From an uncultured Bacteroidales bacterium (lineage in GTDB: Bacteria; Bacteroidota; Bacteroidia; Bacteroidales; Bacteroidaceae), in assembly GCA_902778625.1 (NCBI GenBank), contig CACYYM010000016.1, positions 1-58,055 on the forward strand: a DNA stretch of 58,055 bases. The letters run 5' to 3'. The translations under genes and the position numbers were made by a program. The notes under the pieces were generated by a model. The model ran no database searches. It was not told the origin of the DNA and saw nothing but the letters and a program-made list of their open reading frames with translations. How positions within the stretch are numbered: position 1 is the first letter of the stretch; each line of letters starts with the position of its first letter. Below are positions 42,647 to 49,882 of this stretch, piece by piece.

Positions 42647-43104
42647 ATGGGGAATAGAAAAGATACATTCTCATTTGAAAACTTGGAAGTTTACGATGTT
42701 GCAAGAAAACTGATAAAAGACGTATACTTGTTACAAAATCAGTTCCCCAAGGAAGAGCGATTTGCTCTTGGTGATCAAATACGTCGTGCAGCGACATCAA
42801 TAACAGCCAATCTGGCAGAAGGCTGCAAGTAAGCGAGAGCAATGATAAGTTCTCTTAATCATTGCCGAGTGAGAGCAGGCTCGACGAAGTCAGGGTAGTG
42901 GAAGGAAATCCGTAAAGGAGAAAGTACATTTCATAGAGATTGCCTTTGGTTCTATGACAGAAGTGTTCTGTGAACTCCAAACAGCCTGTGACCTAGGATA
43001 TATCACAGAGTCGCAGTTTGACGAACTGCGTCCACAATTCTCAAATGTAGCCAAGATGTTATCAGGCTTACGAAATAGATTCCAGTCCCAGCTTAACCCG
43101 TAAC
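42647..43104 (+). pseudogene. Four-helix-bundle protein gene interrupted by a 73-bp palindromic insertion
   Basis: The first part (SFENLEVYDVARKLIKDVYLL ... RRAATSITANLAEGC) stops at TAA 42830-42832. The rest of the same family reading (SGRKSVKEKVHFIEIAFGSM, then TEVFCELQTACDLGYI and SGLRNRFQSQLNP) resumes at 42897 in another frame and ends at 43104. Removing 42824-42896 rejoins EG-SGRKS, the normal family sequence. It is therefore a recently broken copy. The stop codon is at the edge of the next array. Confidence 0.88.
42824..42896. mobile_element. 73-bp palindromic insertion (MITE/REP-like)
   Basis: The left part GCAATGATAAG and right part CTTAATCATTGC (around 42839-42864) form an almost perfect hairpin. 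GAGAGC-like motifs flank it (GCGAGAGC left, GTGAGAGC right). It carries an in-frame stop and shifts the reading frame. No target-site duplication was clear. Confidence 0.75.
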
Positions 43105-43240
43105 CCTTACATAAAACCTCCGTAACCCGTAACCCGTAACCCTTAACCCTTACATAAAACCTCCGTAACCTGTAACCCGTAACCCTTAACCCTTACATAA
43201 AACCTCCGTAACCCGTAACCCTTAACCTGTAACCCTTATC
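43093..43240. repeat. Heptamer array (TAACCCG/TAACCCT), reverse orientation
   Basis: It is the complement type of the arrays to the left, with a higher-order unit of about 43 bp containing CCTTACATAAAACCTCCG three times. That same motif reappears near 44286. Confidence 0.92.
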
Positions 43241-43244
43241 AATT

Positions 43245-43466
43245 ATGCCAGAGATAATTTATAATAAAATAGGTTTTGTGTCAATGATAGTAACACTCTT
43301 TGCCAAGAAATATCATTGCAGTGAACCTGTTGCCTATCAGTATCTTTGTCAATATGGAGGCAATAAATTGTTGGTAGATCACTATGGCTACCTTCATACA
43401 CAAGACTACAATCAGGTCGTAGACGATTTGAGTGACTATTGTCGTCGTCAAGGAGGAACATTATGA
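43245..43466 (+). CDS. DUF3791 family protein, probable antitoxin component
   Basis: The 73-residue protein (about SMIVTLFAKKYHCSEPVAYQYLCQYGG, then LVDHYGYLHTQDYNQVVDDL) fits DUF3791. In Bacteroidota and Firmicutes these small proteins are found next to DUF3990 genes. Its stop overlaps the DUF3990 start by 4 bp (ATGA), as in toxin-antitoxin operons. The function is inferred from context only. Confidence 0.75.
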   Translation: MPEIIYNKIGFVSMIVTLFAKKYHCSEPVAYQYLCQYGGNKLLVDHYGYLHTQDYNQVVDDLSDYCRRQGGTL

Positions 43467-43942
43467 TAAAGTTATATCACGGAAGTAATGTCGAAATTGA
43501 AAAGATAGATCTCACTAAGTCACGCCCTTTCAAGGATTTTGGCAAAGCATTCTATCTTTCTGCGAACGAACAACAAGCGTGGGAACGTGCCTATGCAGCT
43601 ATTACATTGTGGGGAGGTAACCCCAGTGTTACACCATTCGAGTTTGACGAACAACTGATGGACTCAGGTGAGTTAAAAGTAATGAAGTTTGATGCTTATA
43701 CCGAGGACTGGGCAGACTTCATCTTCGCCAATCGCGATCGTCGCAAGCCAGCATTTCATCACGGATATGATATAGTATATGGTCCGATAGCTAATGACAA
43801 AGTGGGTGAGCAAGTTGCACTGTTCAAAGGCGGATATATCAGCAAAGAACGTTTTCTCAAGAAGTTAAAACTCATGCGAGGTATTACGTTCCAGTATGCA
43901 TTCTGCACAGAAGCAGCCATAAGTAAATTGAAGAAGCTATGA
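43463..43942 (+). CDS. DUF3990 family protein, ADP-ribosyltransferase-like probable toxin
   Basis: The 159-residue protein starts at ATG 43463 after a good AGGAGGA ribosome-binding sequence. It has KLYHGSNVEIEKIDLTKSRPFKDFGKAFYLS, a pattern (HGS, then GxxFYLS) resembling the ADP-ribosyltransferase fold, then a central WADFIFANRDRR and HGYDIVYGPIANDK and a helical end. It is sandwiched between two small DUF3791-like genes with 4-bp overlaps on both sides. It is a good candidate for the toxin of a three-gene system; activity is not established from sequence. Confidence 0.8.
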   Translation: MIKLYHGSNVEIEKIDLTKSRPFKDFGKAFYLSANEQQAWERAYAAITLWGGNPSVTPFEFDEQLMDSGELKVMKFDAYTEDWADFIFANRDRRKPAFHHGYDIVYGPIANDKVGEQVALFKGGYISKERFLKKLKLMRGITFQYAFCTEAAISKLKKL

Positions 43943-44160
43943 CGGCAATAAAACGAATGGAGTTTTTGAAACTTAATCTGACCGAAGAGCTTGTAGCAAT
44001 CTTGGTTGAAGAAAAGGGTCTCACCATAGAAGATGCATTTTCCGTATTGTATCGCTCACAAACCTATGCCCGTCTCTCAGATCCCCATACACAGTTATAT
44101 ATCCAAAGTGCAGGATATATATACTCCATGCTGGAAGAAGAACTGCTGAATAAGAAATAA
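43939..44160 (+). CDS. Small DUF3791-like protein following DUF3990
   Basis: The 73-residue protein (MEFLKLNLTEELVAILVEEKG, then LTIEDAFSVLYRSQTYARLSD) overlaps the DUF3990 stop by 4 bp. Its predicted helices and the final HTQLYIQSAGYIYSMLEEEL resemble the upstream small gene, so it may be a second regulator or antitoxin. The stop is followed directly by a heptamer array. Confidence 0.65.
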   Translation: MTAIKRMEFLKLNLTEELVAILVEEKGLTIEDAFSVLYRSQTYARLSDPHTQLYIQSAGYIYSMLEEELLNKK

Positions 44161-44325
44161 ACGCCCTTAACCCTTAACCCTGTAAACCGTAAACGGTAAA
44201 CAGTAAACTAATTAAACGCCCTTAACCTGTAACCTGTAACCTGTAACCTGTAACCCGTAACCCGTAACCCGTAACCCGTAACCCTTACATAAAACCTCCG
44301 TAAACGGTAAACTAAATAAACGACT
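44161..44325. repeat. Heptamer array, reverse orientation
   Basis: TAACCCT, TAACCTG and GTAAACn units in about 165 bp, with CGCCCTTAACC restart points; one CCTTACATAAAACCTCCG motif links it to the array at 43093. Confidence 0.92.
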
Positions 44326-44363
44326 CTCGACAAAATAATTGAAAATTAAAAAATATAAACAAT

Positions 44364-44603
44364 ATGATAACGACAGTAATCCCCCAATCACAAAAAATCT
44401 CTAAGGTAGATGCACTTTGGGTACTTATTCAGAGTCAAACGAAAGCTGTTCGCAAGGTTTTAACAGAAAGGTTGCTTGCAGAACAGTCTCAGACCAAGGC
44501 AAAAGCACAGCAACAGATGGTCAAAGATAGCCTCACAAGAGCTTTCGATGAGTTGCATGCCGGAAAGGTTCATCGGGATGCACGCAAACTATTTGCCAAA
44601 TAG
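44364..44603 (+). CDS. Antitoxin of a RelE/ParE-type pair (first copy)
   Basis: The 79-residue protein (VDALWVLIQSQTKAVRKVLTE ... SLTRAFDELHAGKVHRDARKLF) has the small helical layout of antitoxins paired with RelE-like toxins in Bacteroidota. The next ORF starts 6 bp downstream. A related antitoxin with the same DALWxLxQSQ motif is at 45155. Confidence 0.8.
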   Translation: MITTVIPQSQKISKVDALWVLIQSQTKAVRKVLTERLLAEQSQTKAKAQQQMVKDSLTRAFDELHAGKVHRDARKLFAK

Positions 44604-44609
44604 TACGCC

Positions 44610-44855
44610 ATGAAGGTTACATTTGACTATCTTGATGAGTTTGCTCGTGGTGCCAAGGCGCTTCGAAAAAAGTATCCCTCATTCGAGAGCGACTACGAGA
44701 AGTTTCTTGAAGAACTGGAGAAAAATCCTTTTTCTGGCGAGTCACTAGGTCTGCATACCTATAAGTATCGTATGGCCATTGCCTCGAAGGGTAAGGGAAA
44801 GAGTGGCGGCGCACGTGTGATTACCTATAATGTTCAGCAGAAGGGAAAGAAGTAA
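44610..44855 (+). pseudogene. RelE-family toxin, C-terminally truncated (first copy)
   Basis: The 81-residue frame begins as a normal RelE-like toxin (MKVTFDYLDEFARGAKALRKK ... NPFSGESLG). It reaches ASKGKGKSGGARVITYNVQQKG and then runs into AAGTAACTTTTATC, where the heptamer array starts. The last two beta-strands and basic/catalytic tail expected after ARVITY are missing. It could be a harmless remnant or a shortened product that still binds the antitoxin. Confidence 0.75.
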
Positions 44856-45045
44856 CTTTTATCTTTTATCTATTATCTATTAACTTTCACCTTAAACCGT
44901 AAACATTAAACCGTAAACCGTAAACTTATTAAACGCCCTTAACCCTTAACCCTGTAAACGGTAAACGGTAAACAGTAAACTAATTAAACGCCCCTAACCC
45001 CGTAAACAGTAAACCGTAAACAGTAAACTAAATAAACAAACCTTG
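44851..45045. repeat. Heptamer array, reverse orientation, starting in the truncated toxin
   Basis: It starts with AAGTAACTTTTATC, then TTTTATC/TATTATC units, followed by GTAAACn units. The leading sequence is the same as at the second truncated toxin (about 45751). Confidence 0.92.
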
Positions 45046-45154
45046 ACATGATAAGATAAGTAGAATCATTCATATATGCAGAAAAAGTTCTAAAATAGAA
45101 TGAAATAGAAAATACTTTAAACAATCTTTACATTTTATATTAAAACATACACTT

Positions 45155-45466
45155 ATGGCAACTACAACATATTCTGGTAAGATTTCAACATTAGATGCCC
45201 TGTGGGCATTATATCAATCCCAGTCAAAGCTTGTTCGTGATGCTTTTCGGATGCGTGTCCTTGCTGAAAAGACATCAAAAAAAGATGTGGAAGTAAATCA
45301 ACCTTATGAGCAGCAATTGCCAGACGAAGTCCGCAAGTCTGTATCCAAGATAGCATTTTCAATCAAGAAAAGTGCAGACGAAGTTCGTCAAGCGGCACTC
45401 AACAATACCCATATTGGTCGCCGTGCAGAGGATTTTCTTAATGAGTTAGAACAAGAAAAATCATGA
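45155..45466 (+). CDS. Antitoxin of a RelE/ParE-type pair (second copy)
   Basis: The 103-residue protein shares TLDALWALYQSQSKLVRDAFRMR with the first antitoxin but has a longer C-terminal half. Its stop overlaps the toxin start by 4 bp (ATGA). The 105 bp before it are AT-rich and lack repeats, so a native promoter may be here. Confidence 0.8.
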   Translation: MATTTYSGKISTLDALWALYQSQSKLVRDAFRMRVLAEKTSKKDVEVNQPYEQQLPDEVRKSVSKIAFSIKKSADEVRQAALNNTHIGRRAEDFLNELEQEKS

Positions 45467-45760
45467 AAGTCACGGTTTATACTCATCCCGAGTTTGAGCG
45501 TAAGTTCAAACAATATAAGAAAAAGTACCACTCGTTGGTATCTGACTATCGTGCATTTCTTGACAGTATTAAAGAGAATCCATTTCAAGGTAGGAGTATG
45601 GGTTCTGGGAACGCTAGCGCATTTAGGACACTTAGCGGAGTAACCCTTCACCATGAATCATGCGCTCGGCTTTGCCCCTGAAACTTGAAACCTGAAACTG
45701 GGCTTTGCCCCTGAAACCTGAAACCATTTGTAGAGCTGCGAGAGAAAGAAGTAACTTTTA
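45463..45760 (+). pseudogene. RelE-family toxin, disrupted (second copy)
   Basis: The toxin frame is normal for about 50 residues (YTHPEFERKFKQYKKKYHSL ... ENPFQGRSMG) and is then replaced from about 45600 by unrelated sequence ending in a stop at 45681. About 60 bp further on, FVELREKEV followed by AAGTAACTTTTATC looks like the surviving toxin segment next to the same array junction as in the first copy. The middle of the gene therefore seems to have been lost. Confidence 0.75.
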
Positions 45761-45818
45761 TCTTTTATCTATTAACTTTCACCTGTAAACCGTAAACCGT
45801 AAACAGTAAACTTTACAA
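45682..45818. repeat. Mixed heptamer tracts (CTGAAAC; TTTTATC; GTAAACC)
   Basis: CCTGAAA-type units with two copies of CTGGGCTTTGCCCCTGAAAC-like sequence, then TTTTATC and GTAAACC arrays down to the start of the next gene. Confidence 0.85.
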
Positions 45819-45824
45819 CAATAC

Positions 45825-47075
45825 ATGTTCAACTTAGATAAATTCATTTCTGACAGTGTGACGTTTCGTCCGGTCAGTATGTTCGTGCCTGATATTGAGG
45901 CGAACAAAGATACTCTTACTAAAGAGATAAAAGGCAAGAAGGTCTGCGTCATTGGTGGTGCAGGTTCCATTGGTTCCAGCTTCATCAAGGCAGTTCTCCG
46001 CTTCGAGCCAAAGAGCGTTGTGGTTGTTGATCTCAACGAGAATGGCCTCGCTGAGCTGGTTCGTGATGTGCGTAGCACAGAAGGGCTCTTTGTGCCTGAC
46101 GAGTTCCGCTGCTACACCCTCAACTTCGCTGACCCTATCTTCGAGCGCATTTTCCGCGAAGAGAAAGGCTTCGACATCGTGGCCAACTTCTCAGCCCACA
46201 AGCATGTTCGCTCTGAGAAAGACCGCTATAGCGTCCAAGCTCTCATTGAGAACAACGACATCAAGGCCAAAAAGCTGATGGACTTGCTCACCGTCTATCC
46301 CCCAAAGCATTTTTTCTGCGTAAGCACCGATAAAGCTGCTAATCCAGTCAACATCATGGGAGCGAGCAAACGCATCATGGAAGATTTGGTAATGGCTTAC
46401 AACAAATACTTCAAAGTCACCACAGCTCGTTTTGCTAATGTAGCATTCAGCAATGGCTCTTTGCCTGATGGTTGGATACATCGTATAGCAAAGTTGCAAC
46501 CTCTCGCAGCCCCCAGTGATGTGAAGCGTTATTTCGTCAGCCCAGAGGAAAGCGGCCAAATCTGTATGTTAGCCTGTATTCTCGGAAAGCCAGGTGAAGT
46601 CTTCTTCCCCAAGCTGGGCGAAGACCAAATGCTCACCTTCAGCAGCATCTGCGACAAATTCGTCACCGCTAATGGCTTTGAAAAAGATCCCTGTGCCACC
46701 GATGCCGAAGCAAAGTTGAAAGCCTATCAACTTAAAGTCTCTGAACTTTCCACTGACTCTAAACTCTCAACTCTGAACTCTCAACTTGTGAAGTACCCCA
46801 CAGTGTACTTCAACAGCGACACTACCGGCGAAAAAGCCTACGAGGAATTCTACGTTCCCGGCGAAAAGATAGACATGCAGCGCTTCCAAGCATTGGGTGT
46901 TGTAGAGCAAACCACGAGACACGAGATGAACGAAGTGAATAGCTTCTTCGAGAAGTTGGAAGCCATCTTTGCCAAAGAGGACTTCACGAAAGCTCAAGTT
47001 GTAGATGCAATTAGGGAATTCATACCCAATTTCCAACATGAGGAGAAAGGTAAAAACTTAGATCAAAAGATGTAA
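45825..47075 (+). CDS. UDP-GlcNAc 4,6-dehydratase-like SDR enzyme (PglF/CapD-type, cytoplasmic)
   Basis: The 416-residue protein has the NAD loop VIGGAGSIGSSFI, ANFSAHKHVRSEKD (family AALKHVP region) and FFCVSTDKAANPVNIMGASKR, with the Met-x3-Lys active site. It lacks the membrane helices of full PglF/CapD proteins. It probably forms a 4-keto-6-deoxy sugar nucleotide for the next gene, a DegT aminotransferase 18 bp downstream. Residues about 308-322 (SELSTDSKLSTLNSQL) derive from an in-frame 7-bp repeat tract. It resumes the capsule genes after the repeat-rich island. Confidence 0.87.
   Translation: MFNLDKFISDSVTFRPVSMFVPDIEANKDTLTKEIKGKKVCVIGGAGSIGSSFIKAVLRFEPKSVVVVDLNENGLAELVRDVRSTEGLFVPDEFRCYTLNFADPIFERIFREEKGFDIVANFSAHKHVRSEKDRYSVQALIENNDIKAKKLMDLLTVYPPKHFFCVSTDKAANPVNIMGASKRIMEDLVMAYNKYFKVTTARFANVAFSNGSLPDGWIHRIAKLQPLAAPSDVKRYFVSPEESGQICMLACILGKPGEVFFPKLGEDQMLTFSSICDKFVTANGFEKDPCATDAEAKLKAYQLKVSELSTDSKLSTLNSQLVKYPTVYFNSDTTGEKAYEEFYVPGEKIDMQRFQALGVVEQTTRHEMNEVNSFFEKLEAIFAKEDFTKAQVVDAIREFIPNFQHEEKGKNLDQKM
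46744..46790. repeat. 7-bp-period tract inside the dehydratase gene, in frame
   Basis: CTCTAAA/CTCTCAA/CTCTGAA heptamers are read as LSTDSKLSTLNSQL, matching the tract at 38926 in the epimerase. Confidence 0.85.
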
Positions 47076-47093
47076 TACATAACTAAATATAAC

Positions 47094-48371
47094 ATGGAAA
47101 GAAGAAAAGAAAGAATATTGCTCTGTCTTTGCCATCTTTCTGGCAACGAACAGAAGTTTGTACAGGAAGCATTCGATTCCAACTGGGTAGTGCCTCTTGG
47201 CCCCAATGTCAATGGTTTTGAGAAAGACCTAGAAGAATTTGTAGGAGAGAACAAACGTGTGGTAGCACTGAGTGCTGGCACAGCTGCAGTTCATCTGGCT
47301 TTGCTCAATTGTGGCGTTGGTCCTGGGGATGAAGTTCTGGTGCAGAGTTTCACCTTCTGTGCTTCAAGTCACCCGATAACCTATCTCGGAGCAACTCCTG
47401 TATTCGTGGATTCAGAAAAGGACACATGGAATATAGACCCGGACCTGATGGAAGAGGCTATCAAAGACCGTATAGCCAAAACAGGCAAGAAGCCTAAAGC
47501 CATTGTGCCTGTGGCATTGTATGGTATGCCGTACAAGATTGACCGCATCATGGAGATAGCCAACCGCTATGACATCCCTGTGGTTGAAGATGCGGCAGAA
47601 GGATTTGGCTCCAAGTTCAATGGTCAGGTTCTCGGAACATTTGGCAAGTATGGTGTGCTGTCCTTCAATGGTAACAAGATGATTACAACCTCAGGTGGTG
47701 GTGCGCTGATTACAGAGGATGATGACCACTGGCGCGAGATTATGATGTACGCTACTCAGTATCGTGAGAGCTATCCTTATTATCAGCACGAGAAGATTGG
47801 CTACAACTACCGTATGAGTAATATCTGTGCTGGTATTGGTCGTGGCCAAATGACGATAGCCAATGAGCACATTGCCCATCACAAGAAGGTTCAAGCACTT
47901 TATGAAGAACTCCTTAAGGACGTTCCAGGAATCCATGTCCACAGTCAGCCAAATCTCCCTTCCGGAAGGGACGGGGGTAGGCTTTACGACTCGAATTATT
48001 GGCTTTGCACGATGACCCTTGATCCCGACCTGAAGGTCAAAGGACAGGAGAATGCTTACAAGCAAATCATTACAGGAGCTGTTGGTGGAGCTGCTGGAGT
48101 TATTCATGCTGCCGAAAGCGCTCATACCGACTGCGAGCCAAACGCCAATGTCGAGGCTATGCGTATGGGTTTGGATGCTCTGAATGTAGAGAGCCGTCCT
48201 CTTTGGAAACCCATGCACAAGCAACCAGTTTACAAAAACGCTCCTGCTTACGTCAATGGTGTGAGCGAAGAACTCTTCAAGGTTGGCATGTGTCTCCCCG
48301 CAGGACCGTATGTAACAGAAGATGATGTTCGTTTCATCTGCGAGGCTATTAAGAGTCTGATTGAAGACTGA
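47094..48371 (+). CDS. DegT/DnrJ/EryC1 PLP-dependent sugar aminotransferase
   Basis: The 425-residue protein shows LSAGTAAVHLALLNCGVGPGDEV, SFTFCASSHPI, VVEDAAEGFGSKFNG and SFNGNKMITTSGGGAL, where the Lys forms the PLP Schiff base, and YNYRMSNI. It would aminate the 4-keto sugar made by the preceding dehydratase. Residues about 287-297 (NLPSGRDGG) come from a palindromic GC-rich repeat like those bounding the DUF559 insertions; the flanking protein sequence is native. Confidence 0.92.
   Translation: MERRKERILLCLCHLSGNEQKFVQEAFDSNWVVPLGPNVNGFEKDLEEFVGENKRVVALSAGTAAVHLALLNCGVGPGDEVLVQSFTFCASSHPITYLGATPVFVDSEKDTWNIDPDLMEEAIKDRIAKTGKKPKAIVPVALYGMPYKIDRIMEIANRYDIPVVEDAAEGFGSKFNGQVLGTFGKYGVLSFNGNKMITTSGGGALITEDDDHWREIMMYATQYRESYPYYQHEKIGYNYRMSNICAGIGRGQMTIANEHIAHHKKVQALYEELLKDVPGIHVHSQPNLPSGRDGGRLYDSNYWLCTMTLDPDLKVKGQENAYKQIITGAVGGAAGVIHAAESAHTDCEPNANVEAMRMGLDALNVESRPLWKPMHKQPVYKNAPAYVNGVSEELFKVGMCLPAGPYVTEDDVRFICEAIKSLIED
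47952..47984. repeat. Lone palindromic (REP-like) repeat in the aminotransferase gene
   Basis: CTCCCTTCCGGAAGGGACGGGGG has the same layout as the repeats in capF: a self-complementary core followed by (A/T)CGG(A/G)GGGG. It is in frame. Confidence 0.75.
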
Positions 48372-48428
48372 TGCATTTTACGCTAAAGAAAAGAGATAAC
48401 ATTAAATGTAATTATAAACAATATAACA

Positions 48429-49184
48429 ATGATTAACGTTGGAATTATTGGATGTGGCTTCGTAGGCGGAGCCCTCAAAGATTGGTTGGAACACAACAAC
48501 CCTGAGTGTAAACTATTCATCAGCGACCCTCCAAAGGGCTATAATGATGACCTGAGCAATATTGATATTGCTTTCCTTCAAATTCATGTTCCTACCGAAG
48601 ATGACGGTACACAAGACCTCACGCTGATGAAGGAACTTATCACAAAGCTCCCGGATGTGCCCGTGTTTGTCCGTACTACAATCCTCCCTGGTACAAGTGA
48701 GATGTTGTCCAAGGAAACAGGTCATAAGGTACACTATATGCCCGAGTTCCTTACCGAGCGCACACACATTGAGGACTTCAAGAAGCAGACCATGGTCTTC
48801 ACAGGAGCCCATGAGTTGCTCACAAAAATCTTTGTTGGTAAGAAGTTCACCGTGATGACCCCCCTTGAAGCAGAGTTGACGAAGTATATGCACAATGTAT
48901 TCGGAGCATATAAGGTCACCTATTTCAATGCATGTCGCGAGTATTGTGAGCAGATGGGTGGTGATTGGCGTAAGGTGCATACTGGAATGCTCCTTTCTGG
49001 CTATATTAACGACACCCATACCTATGTTCCTGGCCCCGATGGTAAGTTTGGCTATGGTGGTAAGTGCTTCCCCAAGGATGTCAACGCCTTTGCCATGATG
49101 ACCAAGGGTACGCCACTTGGCACTCTGTTGGAGCACCTGCATGAGCTAAATGTCCATTTCCGTGGATTTGAAGAACACATATAA
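48429..49184 (+). CDS. Short UDP-glucose/GDP-mannose dehydrogenase-family protein
   Basis: The 251-residue protein has the NAD loop VGIIGCGFVGGAL, the family segment VFVRTTILPGTSEML, PEFLTER and the catalytic-Cys motif GYGGKCFPKDVNAF. It ends soon after the central helix, so the usual C-terminal UDP-binding domain is absent. Short members like this occur in Bacteroidota capsule loci; whether they oxidise a sugar nucleotide is not clear. Confidence 0.82.
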   Translation: MINVGIIGCGFVGGALKDWLEHNNPECKLFISDPPKGYNDDLSNIDIAFLQIHVPTEDDGTQDLTLMKELITKLPDVPVFVRTTILPGTSEMLSKETGHKVHYMPEFLTERTHIEDFKKQTMVFTGAHELLTKIFVGKKFTVMTPLEAELTKYMHNVFGAYKVTYFNACREYCEQMGGDWRKVHTGMLLSGYINDTHTYVPGPDGKFGYGGKCFPKDVNAFAMMTKGTPLGTLLEHLHELNVHFRGFEEHI

Positions 49185-49243
49185 TACCATTGGTTTTCAG
49201 AAATTTATAATGATTTTTGTGGGTTAATCTTAAAACAGTAGAG

Positions 49244-49882
49244 ATGGATAAAGTCTTAGTTGTGGCGGTTCACCCTGATGATGAGACATTGGGTTGTGGC
49301 GGTACAATACTGAAACATATCAGTAATGGAGATAATGTATCTTGTGTCTTTGTGACTTCAGGAAATGAGAGTCAAAAGATTATTGTTGAGAAGGTGGCAA
49401 AGGCATACGGTTTTGAAAGCGTTTTCTATTTGGATGTACCAGAGCTATCGCTTACAGACAACTCTTTAAATGATGTTATTCCTGCTTTGGCGAAGGTCAT
49501 TAAGACGGTAGAGCCAGATGTGCTGTACATCCCCAATCGGACAGATGTACATTCCGACCATAGGGTTGTTTTTGAAGCCTGCTTGCCATTTACAAAGCAG
49601 TTTCGCTATCCCTTCATCAAGGAAGTGTATATGATGGAAGTATTGTCTGAAACAGATTTCGTTCCAGCAATCTCCTCTTTGGCTTTTGTACCAAATACTT
49701 TTGTAGATATAACCCCTTTCATGGAGAAAAAGATGGAAATAATGTCCCTCTATGATTCTGAAGTGATGGACGAAGTATACACACGAAGCGATAGTAGCAT
49801 AAGGGCACAAAATAGAACAAGAGGCAGTCGAATAGGAGTCATGTACGCCGAAGCTTTTGTCCAACTAATGAGAATTGAATAA
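49244..49882 (+). CDS. PIG-L family deacetylase (LmbE-like)
   Basis: The 212-residue protein starts at ATG 49244. It has the zinc motif AVHPDDETLGCGG (HPDDE) at the N-terminus and a later HSDHRVVFE with the third ligand. PIG-L enzymes remove acetyl groups from N-acetylhexosamines. Here it may expose an amino group on a capsule sugar for later acylation. From this gene onward the DNA is distinctly AT-richer than upstream. The stop overlaps the next start by 1 bp. Confidence 0.9.
   Translation: MDKVLVVAVHPDDETLGCGGTILKHISNGDNVSCVFVTSGNESQKIIVEKVAKAYGFESVFYLDVPELSLTDNSLNDVIPALAKVIKTVEPDVLYIPNRTDVHSDHRVVFEACLPFTKQFRYPFIKEVYMMEVLSETDFVPAISSLAFVPNTFVDITPFMEKKMEIMSLYDSEVMDEVYTRSDSSIRAQNRTRGSRIGVMYAEAFVQLMRIE

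Noticed and set aside
40323..43104. Diversity-generating retroelement (Avd-like four-helix-bundle proteins)
   Set aside because: No reverse transcriptase and no template/variable repeat pair were found; the family also includes rRNA intervening-sequence proteins.
43093..44325. Telomere-like (TAACCC) chromosome or plasmid end
   Set aside because: Arrays are internal, flanked by genes, mixed in sequence and present in both orientations.
40254..45818. Integron cassette array
   Set aside because: No tyrosine integrase and no attC-type folded sites with R boxes; the separators are simple heptamer arrays.
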